Assembly (NCBI RefSeq): GCF_902806685.2
Contig: NC_048538.1
Location: 17,608,001-17,672,000 of the forward strand
Length of the DNA stretch: 64,000 nucleotides
Direction: 5' to 3'
Source: Maniola hyperantus
Lineage: Eukaryota > Arthropoda > Insecta > Lepidoptera > Nymphalidae
The position numbers and the translations under genes were made by a program. Each line of letters opens with the position of its first letter. Positions within the stretch are counted from its first letter, which is position 1. The notes below the pieces were generated by a model. That model saw only the letters and a list, made by a program, of their open reading frames with translations, made no database searches and was not told where the DNA came from. Of this stretch, positions 35,297 through 45,800 are shown one piece after another.

Positions 35297-35474
35297 TGGT
35301 AATAAAACATACTAATAATTTATGCTAAATGACAGAACAGAGGAAGAAAAAAAAAATATGCTCAATGGATACAAAATGTTAAGACTCACAATGTGACAAA
35401 ATGTTAAGACTCCCGAATGTAGCAACCAACAAAAAAAAAACAAAAAAAAAAAAAAACAAAAAAAAAAATCCAAT

Positions 35475-35605
35475 GATTATCCCCGAATGGGACAAATGTT
35501 ATTATTCCCGTATGGAACGGATGTTATTATTCCCAAAGGGGACAATTTTTTATTCCCGTATGAAACGGATGTTATTATTCCCAAAGGGGACAATTTTTAT
35601 TATTC
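35475..35605. repeat. ~57-bp tandem repeat
   Basis: Two to three units with TTATTATTCCCAAAGGGGAC and ATTCCCGTATGGAACGGATG. Confidence 0.8.
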
Positions 35606-35671
35606 AAACATATAAAACAAAGGGAGTTAGGTTAGTTAGGTCTGCCTGGCACTAATCATTGCCCTTTTCAT

Positions 35672-36535
35672 TGGTCGGGTAATGTTAGACGGCTCGACTT
35701 GACAGTGCTGGTATTACACCATTGGTGTGATACATCTTATTGGTGATAATTCAGTAATGTCCTGGTACGAGACCCATTTATGGGGGCGGCAGACAGTTAG
35801 CTAGGTAGTTAGGCTGCCCGGCACTAATCATTACTAGACCCAAAAAAAAAAAAAAAAAACAAAAAAAAAGGGGTTAGTAATGTTAGACGGCTTGTTCGGA
35901 CGGTACCAGTAAGTAGCGAGGTCTAGGTAATGACCTCTACTGGGCAAGAGTCTAGTACAAGACCCATTTATGGGGCGGCAGCGGTTAGGCCAGTTAGTTA
36001 GGCTGCCTGGCACTAATCATTACTAGTACCAATAAAAAAAAAAAAAAAAAAGAGTTAAAAAATATTGGTTAGTAATGTTAGACGGCTTGTTCGGACGGTG
36101 CCAGTAAGTAGCGAGGTCTAGTAATAACCTCTACTGGGCAAGAGTCTAGTACAAGACCCATTTATGGGGAGGCAGCGGTTAGGCCAGTTAGTTAGGCTGC
36201 CCGGCACTAATCATTACTAGTACCAATAAAAAAAAAAAAAAAGAGTTAAAAAATATTGGTTAGTAATGTTAGACGGCTTGTTCGGACGGTGCCAGTAAGT
36301 AGCGAGGTGTAGTAATGACCTCTACTGGGCAAGAGTCTAGTACAAGACCCATTTATGGGGGGGCAGCGGTTAGGCCAGTTAGTTAGGGCTGCCGGCACTA
36401 ATCATTACTAGTACCAATAAAAAAAAAAAAGTTAAAAAATATTGGTTGGTAATGTTAGACGGCTTGTTCGGACGGTGCCAGTAAGTAGCGAGGTCTAGTA
36501 ATGACCTCTACTGGGCAAGAGTCTAGTACAAGACC
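35672..36535 (+). repeat. ~190-bp tandem array with poly(A) tracts
   Basis: Four to five units containing GTTAGACGGCTTGTTCGGAC, AGTAAGTAGCGAGGTCTAG, ACTGGGCAAGAGTCTAGTAC, CAGTTAGTTAGGCTGCC and a 10-18 base A run. The repeated A-tailed design looks like a SINE-type unit copied in tandem. The first unit is diverged and the last is cut at AAGACCCCTTG. Confidence 0.85.
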
Positions 36536-36639
36536 CCTTGCTTTATAAAACTAATAATAATAAAACAAAAACTATACATATTATACAAAAAAAAAAATTA
36601 AACATTAAATTATGGGGCGCAGCCAGTTAGGGACAGTTA

Positions 36640-36720
36640 AACTAGGTAGCTGTAGCTTATAGATCATTTTAGCTTATAGATCTTCCTTAGCTTATAGATC
36701 TTTTTAGCTTACAGTAATTT
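36640..36720. repeat. ~20-bp tandem repeat
   Basis: Four units of TTAGCTTATAGATC with short spacers. Confidence 0.8.
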
Positions 36721-36769
36721 TTTTTATTTAGCTCTTAGCTAGATTTTTTTTCTTTTCTTTCTAATTTCC

Positions 36770-36808
36770 CTATGTACTTCGGGAACGAAGTACTTGTCAG
36801 TATGGCCG
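36770..36808. repeat. Hairpin-bearing direct repeat, copy 2
   Basis: Same sequence as 35256-35296 with small changes (CTTGTCAGTATGGCCG). Together they bracket about 1.5 kb of tandem repeats. Confidence 0.75.
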
Positions 36809-38138
36809 TGTTATATTACGATAAAATTGGATACATAATTATTATGCTAAAATTCATCTAATCATAAACTTGGGAGTCTGAAGTAAATGTTTGTTGTGAT
36901 ATTTAAAACAGAATCGTAATTCCGTTTCCGAATTCAATATCAATGTACGGAAAGAGTATGATTTAATTAGTATCTTTTCTTGTATGTTGTTTAATTTAAT
37001 ATTTAGGAATGTGACAATACGATAAATAATATTATGTGAATTGTCAATACTGGTAACTAATTATTCATTGTAAAATTGTAAATTAAATACTGTCAATGTA
37101 CGGAAAGGGTATGATTTGAATAGTATCTTTTCTTGTATGTTGTTTAATTTAATATTTAGGAATGTGACAATACGATAAATAATATTATGTGAATTGTCAA
37201 TACTGGTAACTAATTATTCATTGTAAATTAAATACTGTCAATGCACTAAGAGTGACATTATACTAAGCTATTGTCAACATACAGTTGGCAATAGCTATTA
37301 TGTGAAATAATAATGTTGTGTAAACTGACAATTTAAGTCGCTTATTATTATTGTAAATTATTAATACGTAGACCATCAATGTCACTGATTTTATTATTGT
37401 AAATTGGGTGTGTCAACATACCTTTTGTCAACAAACCTAAAATAAATAATGATTAATATTAAGATCATGTGATAGTCGACATCCGCCTGGTTTGCGAGGG
37501 CAGTGTTATAAAAGTACCCTACCTCGACAGAGGGGGAACAGTCTTGTATCGACAGCCCAGAGCAAACACAGCGGACCTTACTGAAGTTAAGTATTCTTAT
37601 ATTTTATTATAATGTAATGTAATCATTTGCCTTTTAAAGGTTACCTGTTGTAACTGTGTACCAAATATGTACCTACTACTTTACTCAACGTTCTAATGTT
37701 TTAAAAGATGTGTGTTATGGAGTTTCTTTGCCCTTTCTTCTCCATGACTAAACACCTTAGCGAAATGGGTGGTAGATTCATTTTAATATAAATAGATCAA
37801 TGCTGAACAATACAATTCAATTATTATTGGACTTGGTTGGTTTTACTTCTGTATTTATCACCTACCCTCTTGTGCTATTTATTTTATACATTGAGATAAA
37901 AGTAAACACTAGGTTGTTAGCTTCTAATTATTATAGAAGCCTGTTTAGATGATTAGGATTCTTACTTTGAAATAATACGGCAGATGCTTTGCTTGATCTT
38001 TAATTACTTAGTATTTGGCCTTACCTGACAAATAATTGATAAATGATAACTTTCATTAGTAATCATTGGATTTAATTTATCATCACTATTAAAGCCCACT
38101 GTGTTAACTTCTCTCTTCTTTTACCATAAAATCTCACA
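36809..38138 (+). repeat. 3' LTR of inner element
   Basis: Same 1330-bp sequence as the 5' LTR. No clear polypurine tract precedes it; instead a GTACTTCG/CGAAGTAC hairpin sits about 16 bases upstream. Confidence 0.88.
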
Positions 38139-38142
38139 CATG

Positions 38143-40462
38143 CATAACTGTGTCTACCATAAGCCCCGTAAGTGCGATAGAGAGCGCAACAGACGGCGTT
38201 TTGTTGCCCCATTTTATTGTCTCGCAAGCAACGAGTCCTTGATGGCACTATAGACTTAATTGATGTAACATACAATAAAATCTGATTTCTGGAAACTTCC
38301 ATTCATGTACATTCTTGAGCGCGTAAGGACGAACGATGCCAGAGACCCTCGTCCTCTTATGATAATATGGTTAACTTGAACACGGTGATTGAGGACAGAC
38401 AGCACCCAACGCTGCACCAACCCAGCGTCATGCTGAGCCGTGAATTGCTGCATCGGTCACCGTTGCTTGTCTCGTGTCAGTGTGTGACAAATGAATGACA
38501 AAGATGTAGGAAATTATTTCGTGATACATTGGTGTACTTATACGCTTTGATAACATATCAGCGATCCATACATTAATACCTAGCGAGTGAAGTAAGCAAG
38601 CCTTCGTGCGCGAACTGCTTATATAGTCTATTGGAATAGCTGTTACTTGAAATAGTATTTAAGAATTTGCTCTTTACTGTGCTGTTTCCACCAAACATCA
38701 ACGTAATACAATGAGTGACTGCGAAGATGTGCATTAACATGAACCGATATTTAGCATTTACAATCAGCATGTCATTTTAGATCTACTTTAAAGGGTCTAT
38801 ACAACTTCTACTACGTACCGAATTCAGCAAGACATAATTAATATATTATTACTGAATACGTTCATTATAAGAACTTTAATTTGAATTTAAGTAACCCTTG
38901 AACATTAGTAAGTATCTGCTAGAACAGGTAAAGTGATTTCCAACCATGATATCTACTTCTGTACCCCTATTCTGTAGATAAATCTATTATTATTAATAAA
39001 AAGGATACACCCTTTCCACTTGCCGACCCCGATTTAGTCTGCTTGTTTTCCATCAAATTAACTGGACTCCCTCTTGTCACCATCGCGACCCGATCAGTTG
39101 CTGAAGTTCATACTGAAGATCACCGTCCACTCGCATCGGGATTATCGAATCAGGTTTTACCAGACTATTATTGTTCGTCATTTTTCAGACGCTTCGTCAG
39201 CCGTTTTCCAATTCGTTTGTTGGTTCTTACTAGGACAAGCTTTTGTCACCGGAATACGATCCATTGTTTACGTCAGTATTGCCACCTTCCATTTGTCATT
39301 CTTGATTCCTTATTCTTAGGTTTATATTATAGTCAACGCTGCCCTCCTTTGGCACGATTGCTACAAAATCAAAAATTTCCACTTGCTGTATGTCACAATT
39401 GGGACATGAATTAAATTTTCCAATAACAATATGTCTCATTTGGAACATATAAAATAGACAACCTTTGACACAATTGGGACAAGGTATATTACATAAACTA
39501 TTCTCAGCAATTACCGCTTATCACACCAGGAATAAGTCCATACATAAGTCGGTATTCTTTTCTCCCATTTGCCACTTGGTTCATCATAAAATATTCTCAG
39601 GAATCACCGCTTATCACACCAGGAATAAGTCCATACATAAGTCGGTATTCGTTTCCCTTATTTGCTTGTTGGGTTATCATAAAATATTCTCAAGAATCAC
39701 CGCTTATCTCACCAGGAATAAGTCCATACATAAGTCGGTATTCTTTTCTCTCATTTGCCGGTTGGTTCATCATAAAATATTCTCAGGAATCACCGCTCAT
39801 CACACCAGGAATAAATCCATACATAAGTCGGTATTCTTTTCAACTATTCTCAGGAATCACCGCTTATCGCACCAGGAATAAGTCCATACATAAGTCGGTA
39901 TTCGTTTCCCTGATTTGCTTGTTAAGTTATCATAAAATACTCTCAAGAATCACCGCTTATCACACCAGGAATAAATCCATACATAAGTCGGTATTCTTTT
40001 CAACTATACTCAGGAATCACCGCTTATCGCACCAGGAATAAGTCCATACATAAGTCGGTATTCGTTTCACTTATTTGCTTGTTAGGTTATCATAAAATAC
40101 TCTCAAGAATCACCGCTTACAATACAACCTATGGATGCATTGGACCCATCGACCTACGTACTTCTGCTTGTTCCAGACAGTATAAGGTGCTTTCCTCCAA
40201 CCAATCTCTTGAGTAGTTGCGTTGGAGACAAGTCCTCCAACTCGACACAGGTCTACTCAAGTACTCCCAAAGTAATAGTGTAGCACCATTGCAGTTTGTA
40301 TGTATTTCATATTCACTTTGTTATTCGTTCAGGTAGGTTTCTTCATATAATTTCCGATATAAGTACCTAATAAATATGTTGCTATGCGTCTTGTACAGGC
40401 ACTTTTAACATCTTCCAGGATAGACCCGCATTTTTGGGCATGAATCACATCCAATCTTCTGA
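38143..40462 (-). other. Outer element internal part (proximal)
   Basis: Belongs between the outer LTRs, on the 5' side in minus orientation. No gag-pol. Contains the 90-bp-period array at 39500-40115. Frames of 60-140 codons exist but reflect repeats or chance. Confidence 0.5.
39500..40115. repeat. Diverged ~90-bp tandem array in outer LTR element
   Basis: About seven units, some shortened, sharing TCTCAGGAATCACCGCTTAT, CACCAGGAATAAGTCCATAC and ATAAGTCGGTATTCTTTTC. The plus-strand frame 39465-39881 repeats a 30-residue peptide (TAYHTRNKSIHKSV) because the period is a multiple of three. Unrelated in sequence to the satellite in the arms. Confidence 0.88.
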
Positions 40463-40717
40463 TATAAACAACTTAACCTCCAATACGGGTTTATTAGTCT
40501 TGGGATGACCCTAGTATGAATCAAACGCAGTTCCAATGTCCACAGTCTTATATTCAGGTACACTTGTCACATCCACTTAGTTTATATCTAGCTTAATTAA
40601 TCACCTAGTACTTATATCTCGCTTAATTACTTTTATATCGTTCCTTTTTTTACTCCCGCGCGCTGTCGCACCTCGACTCGCGGGTGACAGATGGCAGGTT
40701 TTTCTGTGTTGCCCACA
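40463..40717 (-). repeat. 5' LTR of outer element
   Basis: Minus-strand TATA box at about 40630-40639 and AATAAA at 40490-40495. The sequence just inside, TCAGAAGATTGGATG on the minus strand, occupies the primer-binding position. Confidence 0.8.
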
Positions 40718-40721
40718 GTAT

Positions 40722-41189
40722 GAATGTGTTGTATCTACTCAAGTCTTTTGTAACAAGTTGTAGCAAGTTGTACAAGTTTCGGAGTTACCACGATACAACT
40801 ATAAACATGGACCGACTGACGCGCGACGGACGCGCCAAAGTACTATGTTATGGAACAGTTAGTTCTCAAACACACCTTAGCTATTATTAGGTTATTTATT
40901 ATTATTATTATTAACCTGAAATAGATTACATTTTTTTGTTTCTCTCGTACGCAGCAGTGCCAATGTTCTGTGTACAAACAGAATGTCTGTAAACATTCAC
41001 TTGGAGGGAAAATAAAAATTTCATAAATATCTACTTCATATTTTTAATTAAATCATAACAAAATATTAATAGTTGCGAAATATTGTATGACAGAAGCATT
41101 TACGAATTCGCACGTTGAAAAGATTGGACCTTATATATTTTCACATATTATTATATTACATGCGACGACGTAAATATGGTATGACTAGC
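40722..41189. other. Unique spacer, no recognised gene
   Basis: No domain-bearing frame. Tract TTATTATTATTATTATTAAC at about 40896-40914. Confidence 0.35.
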
Positions 41190-41480
41190 ATAATCGGTCG
41201 AGTTGGAGTCGGGCTCGCACACGAAGGGTTCCGTACCGTCGTACAAGAAATAACACTTTTAATTTTTTTTCAATGGCAGCCACTTTTAAGTTTTTGTTAT
41301 TTGCTATGTAGCGACAATAGAAATACAAATTCCGTGAAAATTTTAACTCTCTACATATTACGATTCACGTGATCCAGCCCGCTGACAGACTGACGGACGG
41401 ACGGACGACTGGATGGATGGACAGCGGAGGCCAGTAATAGGGTCCCCCGTTGGCAGCCATTGGGTACGGAACCCTAAGTA
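41190..41480 (-). repeat. GGTTCCGTA-type lepidopteran repeat
   Basis: On the minus strand it reads TTAGGGTTCCGTACCCAATG, GGACCCTATTACTGG, GTCCGTCCGTCCGTCAGTCT, AATTTTCACGGAATTTG, TGTCGCTACATAGCAAAT and GGTACGGAACCCTTCGTGTG. This order is familiar from an abundant lepidopteran repeat class. Confidence 0.7.
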
Positions 41481-42302
41481 GGCACATCGAAACCGTGCTA
41501 TTAGCGTGCCGGCTCGTTTTGCGTAGGACACACACAAATAGACGGAAGACAAAAATAGCACGACAGTTTATATCCTCACGCGACAGAAACGTTTCGACTC
41601 ATTTCACGTGGATATTCCTGTCTTGCGGGAGTATGTCATGTCTCGGCGTCACGGCGAATAGACACACACATTCTTTGTTGTCTCTAATATTTGTGAACGT
41701 TATTTTCCTGGATTTTCTATCAAATTATTATATAGCAAGTGACAAACGGATCGACGTGATATTTTGCATGGATATAGTTAAACACCTGGAGAGCGCCGCT
41801 AAGTACCTACTCGTATATCTCATGAATAGATTCGGTGTGCCGTACCCTTCGAGAGGTGCTCCTCTCTTGACCCTTGCAGATAGCTTTGTGGCGATAATGG
41901 AATATTTAGATACCAATATTATGATGCGATGCGTTTAGGAAATCATGGCTCTATGATACCTTGTCACATTTCTTTTTCTTAATTGCATGTTCTAGAATCT
42001 TCTTATTGTTTTCTTGTTTGGTCTTTCGGTTTCTTGTTTCTGTTCTTGTTGTTCTGGAGTGCCACAGCAGCGCGCTGTACCTACATTACGAGCATATTCT
42101 AATTGTTATCCTAAATTGATTTGAGGGGCCAGTTTTTTCAATTTTTTTCTTTCTTTAACATAGGCTATCTATTATCTTTGGGGATGAAACGCATGAATTT
42201 GGGGATGATTCTTGGGATAAATATTATATTGTGGTTGGATATCTAAATACCTACAATGTAATTACCTATATGAACGTAGGTCAATAGGGGTCATACGGGC
42301 AA
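41481..42302. other. Unrecognised; contains 162-codon open frame
   Basis: The plus frame 41450-41938 begins inside the repeat at 41190-41480 and is in a region with higher GC at its start. I recognise no domain. Most likely chance. Confidence 0.25.
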
Positions 42303-42380
42303 AGGTTAGGCAGGCAGTAGCCAGTAGCCAGTAGGCAGTAGCCAGTAGGCAGTAGGCAGTAGGCAATAGGCAGTAGGCAG
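42303..42380. repeat. 7-bp minisatellite
   Basis: About ten units of AGTAGCC/AGTAGGC. Confidence 0.9.
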
Positions 42381-42654
42381 GACTTCCGCACATTAGCAAA
42401 TACTGCATAAATTACGTGAAATCAATTAATGGATTAATTTGGCTGTTATGATCAATGAATACCGGATATTATGTAATTACAAGTTACGTCAATAATTGCC
42501 ATTGTTTAATTTCCCAATCGTTTATGTTTTAGATAGTTAGGTAGGTACGTGTGTTGTTAAACATTTCATAGTTGTATGGCAATTGGCGCAGTATGACGGC
42601 ATATTGTCAGTATATTATTCCAAATACAAGCTTATTACGTGACAGTTCAAAACA

Positions 42655-42854
42655 NNNNNNNNNNNNNNNNNNNNNNNNNNNNNNNNNNNNNNNNNNNNNN
42701 NNNNNNNNNNNNNNNNNNNNNNNNNNNNNNNNNNNNNNNNNNNNNNNNNNNNNNNNNNNNNNNNNNNNNNNNNNNNNNNNNNNNNNNNNNNNNNNNNNNN
42801 NNNNNNNNNNNNNNNNNNNNNNNNNNNNNNNNNNNNNNNNNNNNNNNNNNNNNN
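42655..42854. other. Assembly gap, 200 N
   Basis: Exactly 200 undetermined bases. A fixed round length is what scaffolding software inserts, so the true distance, order and orientation across it are not established by sequence. The next base starts the right-hand 90-bp array. Confidence 0.99.
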
Positions 42855-45800
42855 CCAGTAGTAAGTGGATGGAAGCTTCGTGCATCCAAGAGTCGTGAAG
42901 CTATCGCCGCTCGAGTTACGAACACGCTATATTTACACACAGATCCAGTAGTAAGTGGATGGAAGCTTCGTGCATCCAAGAGTCGTGAAGCTATCGCCGC
43001 TCGAGTTACGAACACGCTATATTTACACACAGATCCAGTAGTAAGTGGATGGAAGCTTCGTGCATCCAAGAGTCGTGAAGCTATCGCCGCTCGAGTTACG
43101 AACACGCTATATTTACACACAGATCCAGTAGTAAGTGGATGGAAGCTTCGTGCATCCAAGAGTCGTGAAGCTATCGCCGCTCGAGTTACGAACACGCTAT
43201 ATTTACACACAGATCCAGTAGTAAGTGGATGGAAGCTTCGTGCATCCAAGAGTCGTGAAGCTATCGCCGCTCGAGTTACGAACACGCTATATTTACACAC
43301 AGATCCAGTAGTAAGTGGATGGAAGCTTCGTGCATCCAAGAGTCGTGAAGCTATCGCCGCTCGAGTTACGAACACGCTATATTTACACACAGATCCAGTA
43401 GTAAGTGGATGGAAGCTTCGTGCATCCAAGAGTCGTGAAGCTATCGCCGCTCGAGTTACGAACACGCTATATTTACACACAGATCCAGTAGTAAGTGGAT
43501 GGAAGCTTCGTGCATCCAAGAGTCGTGAAGCTATCGCCGCTCGAGTTACGAACACGCTATATTTACACACAGATCCAGTAGTAAGTGGATGGAAGCTTCG
43601 TGCATCCAAGAGTCGTGAAGCTATCGCCGCTCGAGTTACGAACACGCTATATTTACACACAGATCCAGTAGTAAGTGGATGGAAGCTTCGTGCATCCAAG
43701 AGTCGTGAAGCTATCGCCGCTCGAGTTACGAACACGCTATATTTACACACAGATCCAGTAGTAAGTGGATGGAAGCTTCGTGCATCCAAGAGTCGTGAAG
43801 CTATCGCCGCTCGAGTTACGAACACGCTATATTTACACACAGATCCAGTAGTAAGTGGATGGAAGCTTCGTGCATCCAAGAGTCGTGAAGCTATCGCCGC
43901 TCGAGTTACGAACACGCTATATTTACACACAGATCCAGTAGTAAGTGGATGGAAGCTTCGTGCATCCAAGAGTCGTGAAGCTATCGCCGCTCGAGTTACG
44001 AACACGCTATATTTACACACAGATCCAGTAGTAAGTGGATGGAAGCTTCGTGCATCCAAGAGTCGTGAAGCTATCGCCGCTCGAGTTACGAACACGCTAT
44101 ATTTACACACAGATCCAGTAGTAAGTGGATGGAAGCTTCGTGCATCCAAGAGTCGTGAAGCTATCGCCGCTCGAGTTACGAACACGCTATATTTACACAC
44201 AGATCCAGTAGTAAGTGGATGGAAGCTTCGTGCATCCAAGAGTCGTGAAGCTATCGCCGCTCGAGTTACGAACACGCTATATTTACACACAGATCCAGTA
44301 GTAAGTGGATGGAAGCTTCGTGCATCCAAGAGTCGTGAAGCTATCGCCGCTCGAGTTACGAACACGCTATATTTACACACAGATCCAGTAGTAAGTGGAT
44401 GGAAGCTTCGTGCATCCAAGAGTCGTGAAGCTATCGCCGCTCGAGTTACGAACACGCTATATTTACACACAGATCCAGTAGTAAGTGGATGGAAGCTTCG
44501 TGCATCCAAGAGTCGTGAAGCTATCGCCGCTCGAGTTACGAACACGCTATATTTACACACAGATCCAGTAGTAAGTGGATGGAAGCTTCGTGCATCCAAG
44601 AGTCGTGAAGCTATCGCCGCTCGAGTTACGAACACGCTATATTTACACACAGATCCAGTAGTAAGTGGATGGAAGCTTCGTGCATCCAAGAGTCGTGAAG
44701 CTATCGCCGCTCGAGTTACGAACACGCTATATTTACACACAGATCCAGTAGTAAGTGGATGGAAGCTTCGTGCATCCAAGAGTCGTGAAGCTATCGCCGC
44801 TCGAGTTACGAACACGCTATATTTACACACAGATCCAGTAGTAAGTGGATGGAAGCTTCGTGCATCCAAGAGTCGTGAAGCTATCGCCGCTCGAGTTACG
44901 AACACGCTATATTTACACACAGATCCAGTAGTAAGTGGATGGAAGCTTCGTGCATCCAAGAGTCGTGAAGCTATCGCCGCTCGAGTTACGAACACGCTAT
45001 ATTTACACACAGATCCAGTAGTAAGTGGATGGAAGCTTCGTGCATCCAAGAGTCGTGAAGCTATCGCCGCTCGAGTTACGAACACGCTATATTTACACAC
45101 AGATCCAGTAGTAAGTGGATGGAAGCTTCGTGCATCCAAGAGTCGTGAAGCTATCGCCGCTCGAGTTACGAACACGCTATATTTACACACAGATCCAGTA
45201 GTAAGTGGATGGAAGCTTCGTGCATCCAAGAGTCGTGAAGCTATCGCCGCTCGAGTTACGAACACGCTATATTTACACACAGATCCAGTAGTAAGTGGAT
45301 GGAAGCTTCGTGCATCCAAGAGTCGTGAAGCTATCGCCGCTCGAGTTACGAACACGCTATATTTACACACAGATCCAGTAGTAAGTGGATGGAAGCTTCG
45401 TGCATCCAAGAGTCGTGAAGCTATCGCCGCTCGAGTTACGAACACGCTATATTTACACACAGATCCAGTAGTAAGTGGATGGAAGCTTCGTGCATCCAAG
45501 AGTCGTGAAGCTATCGCCGCTCGAGTTACGAACACGCTATATTTACACACAGATCCAGTAGTAAGTGGATGGAAGCTTCGTGCATCCAAGAGTCGTGAAG
45601 CTATCGCCGCTCGAGTTACGAACACGCTATATTTACACACAGATCCAGTAGTAAGTGGATGGAAGCTTCGTGCATCCAAGAGTCGTGAAGCTATCGCCGC
45701 TCGAGTTACGAACACGCTATATTTACACACAGATCCAGTAGTAAGTGGATGGAAGCTTCGTGCATCCAAGAGTCGTGAAGCTATCGCCGCTCGAGTTACG

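Larger units (their letters stand above)
30467..38138 (+). mobile_element. Inner LTR retrotransposon, non-coding, recently inserted
   Basis: Direct repeats of 1330 bp at 30467-31796 and 36809-38138, each starting TGTTATATTACG and ending ATCTCACA, flanked by CATG on both sides (30463-30466 and 38139-38142). The LTRs have equal length and I see no difference, so insertion is recent. Internal region of 5012 bp starts TCAGAAGTGGGATACG at the primer-binding position. It contains no gag-pol frame, only a 60-codon frame, a LINE RT scrap, poly(A)-rich tandem repeats and AT-rich sequence. It must have been mobilised by another element's proteins. Confidence 0.88.
28379..40717 (-). mobile_element. Outer LTR retrotransposon, non-coding, interrupted
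   Basis: Two 255-bp direct repeats (28379-28633 and 40463-40717) bound a 12.3-kb region, flanked by GTAT on both sides (28375-28378 and 40718-40721), a 4-bp target duplication. Read on the minus strand, each LTR starts TGTGGGCAAC and has TATAAAAG-like TATA and AATAAA signals in the right order. The inner element at 30467-38138 lies inside, leaving about 4.1 kb of own internal sequence. That holds only short minus-strand frames, no gag, protease, RT or integrase. It behaves as a large non-autonomous derivative whose superfamily I cannot name. Confidence 0.8.

Noticed and set aside
41450..41938. 162-codon open frame as a gene
   Set aside because: Begins within a dispersed repeat and shows no domain or supporting signals.
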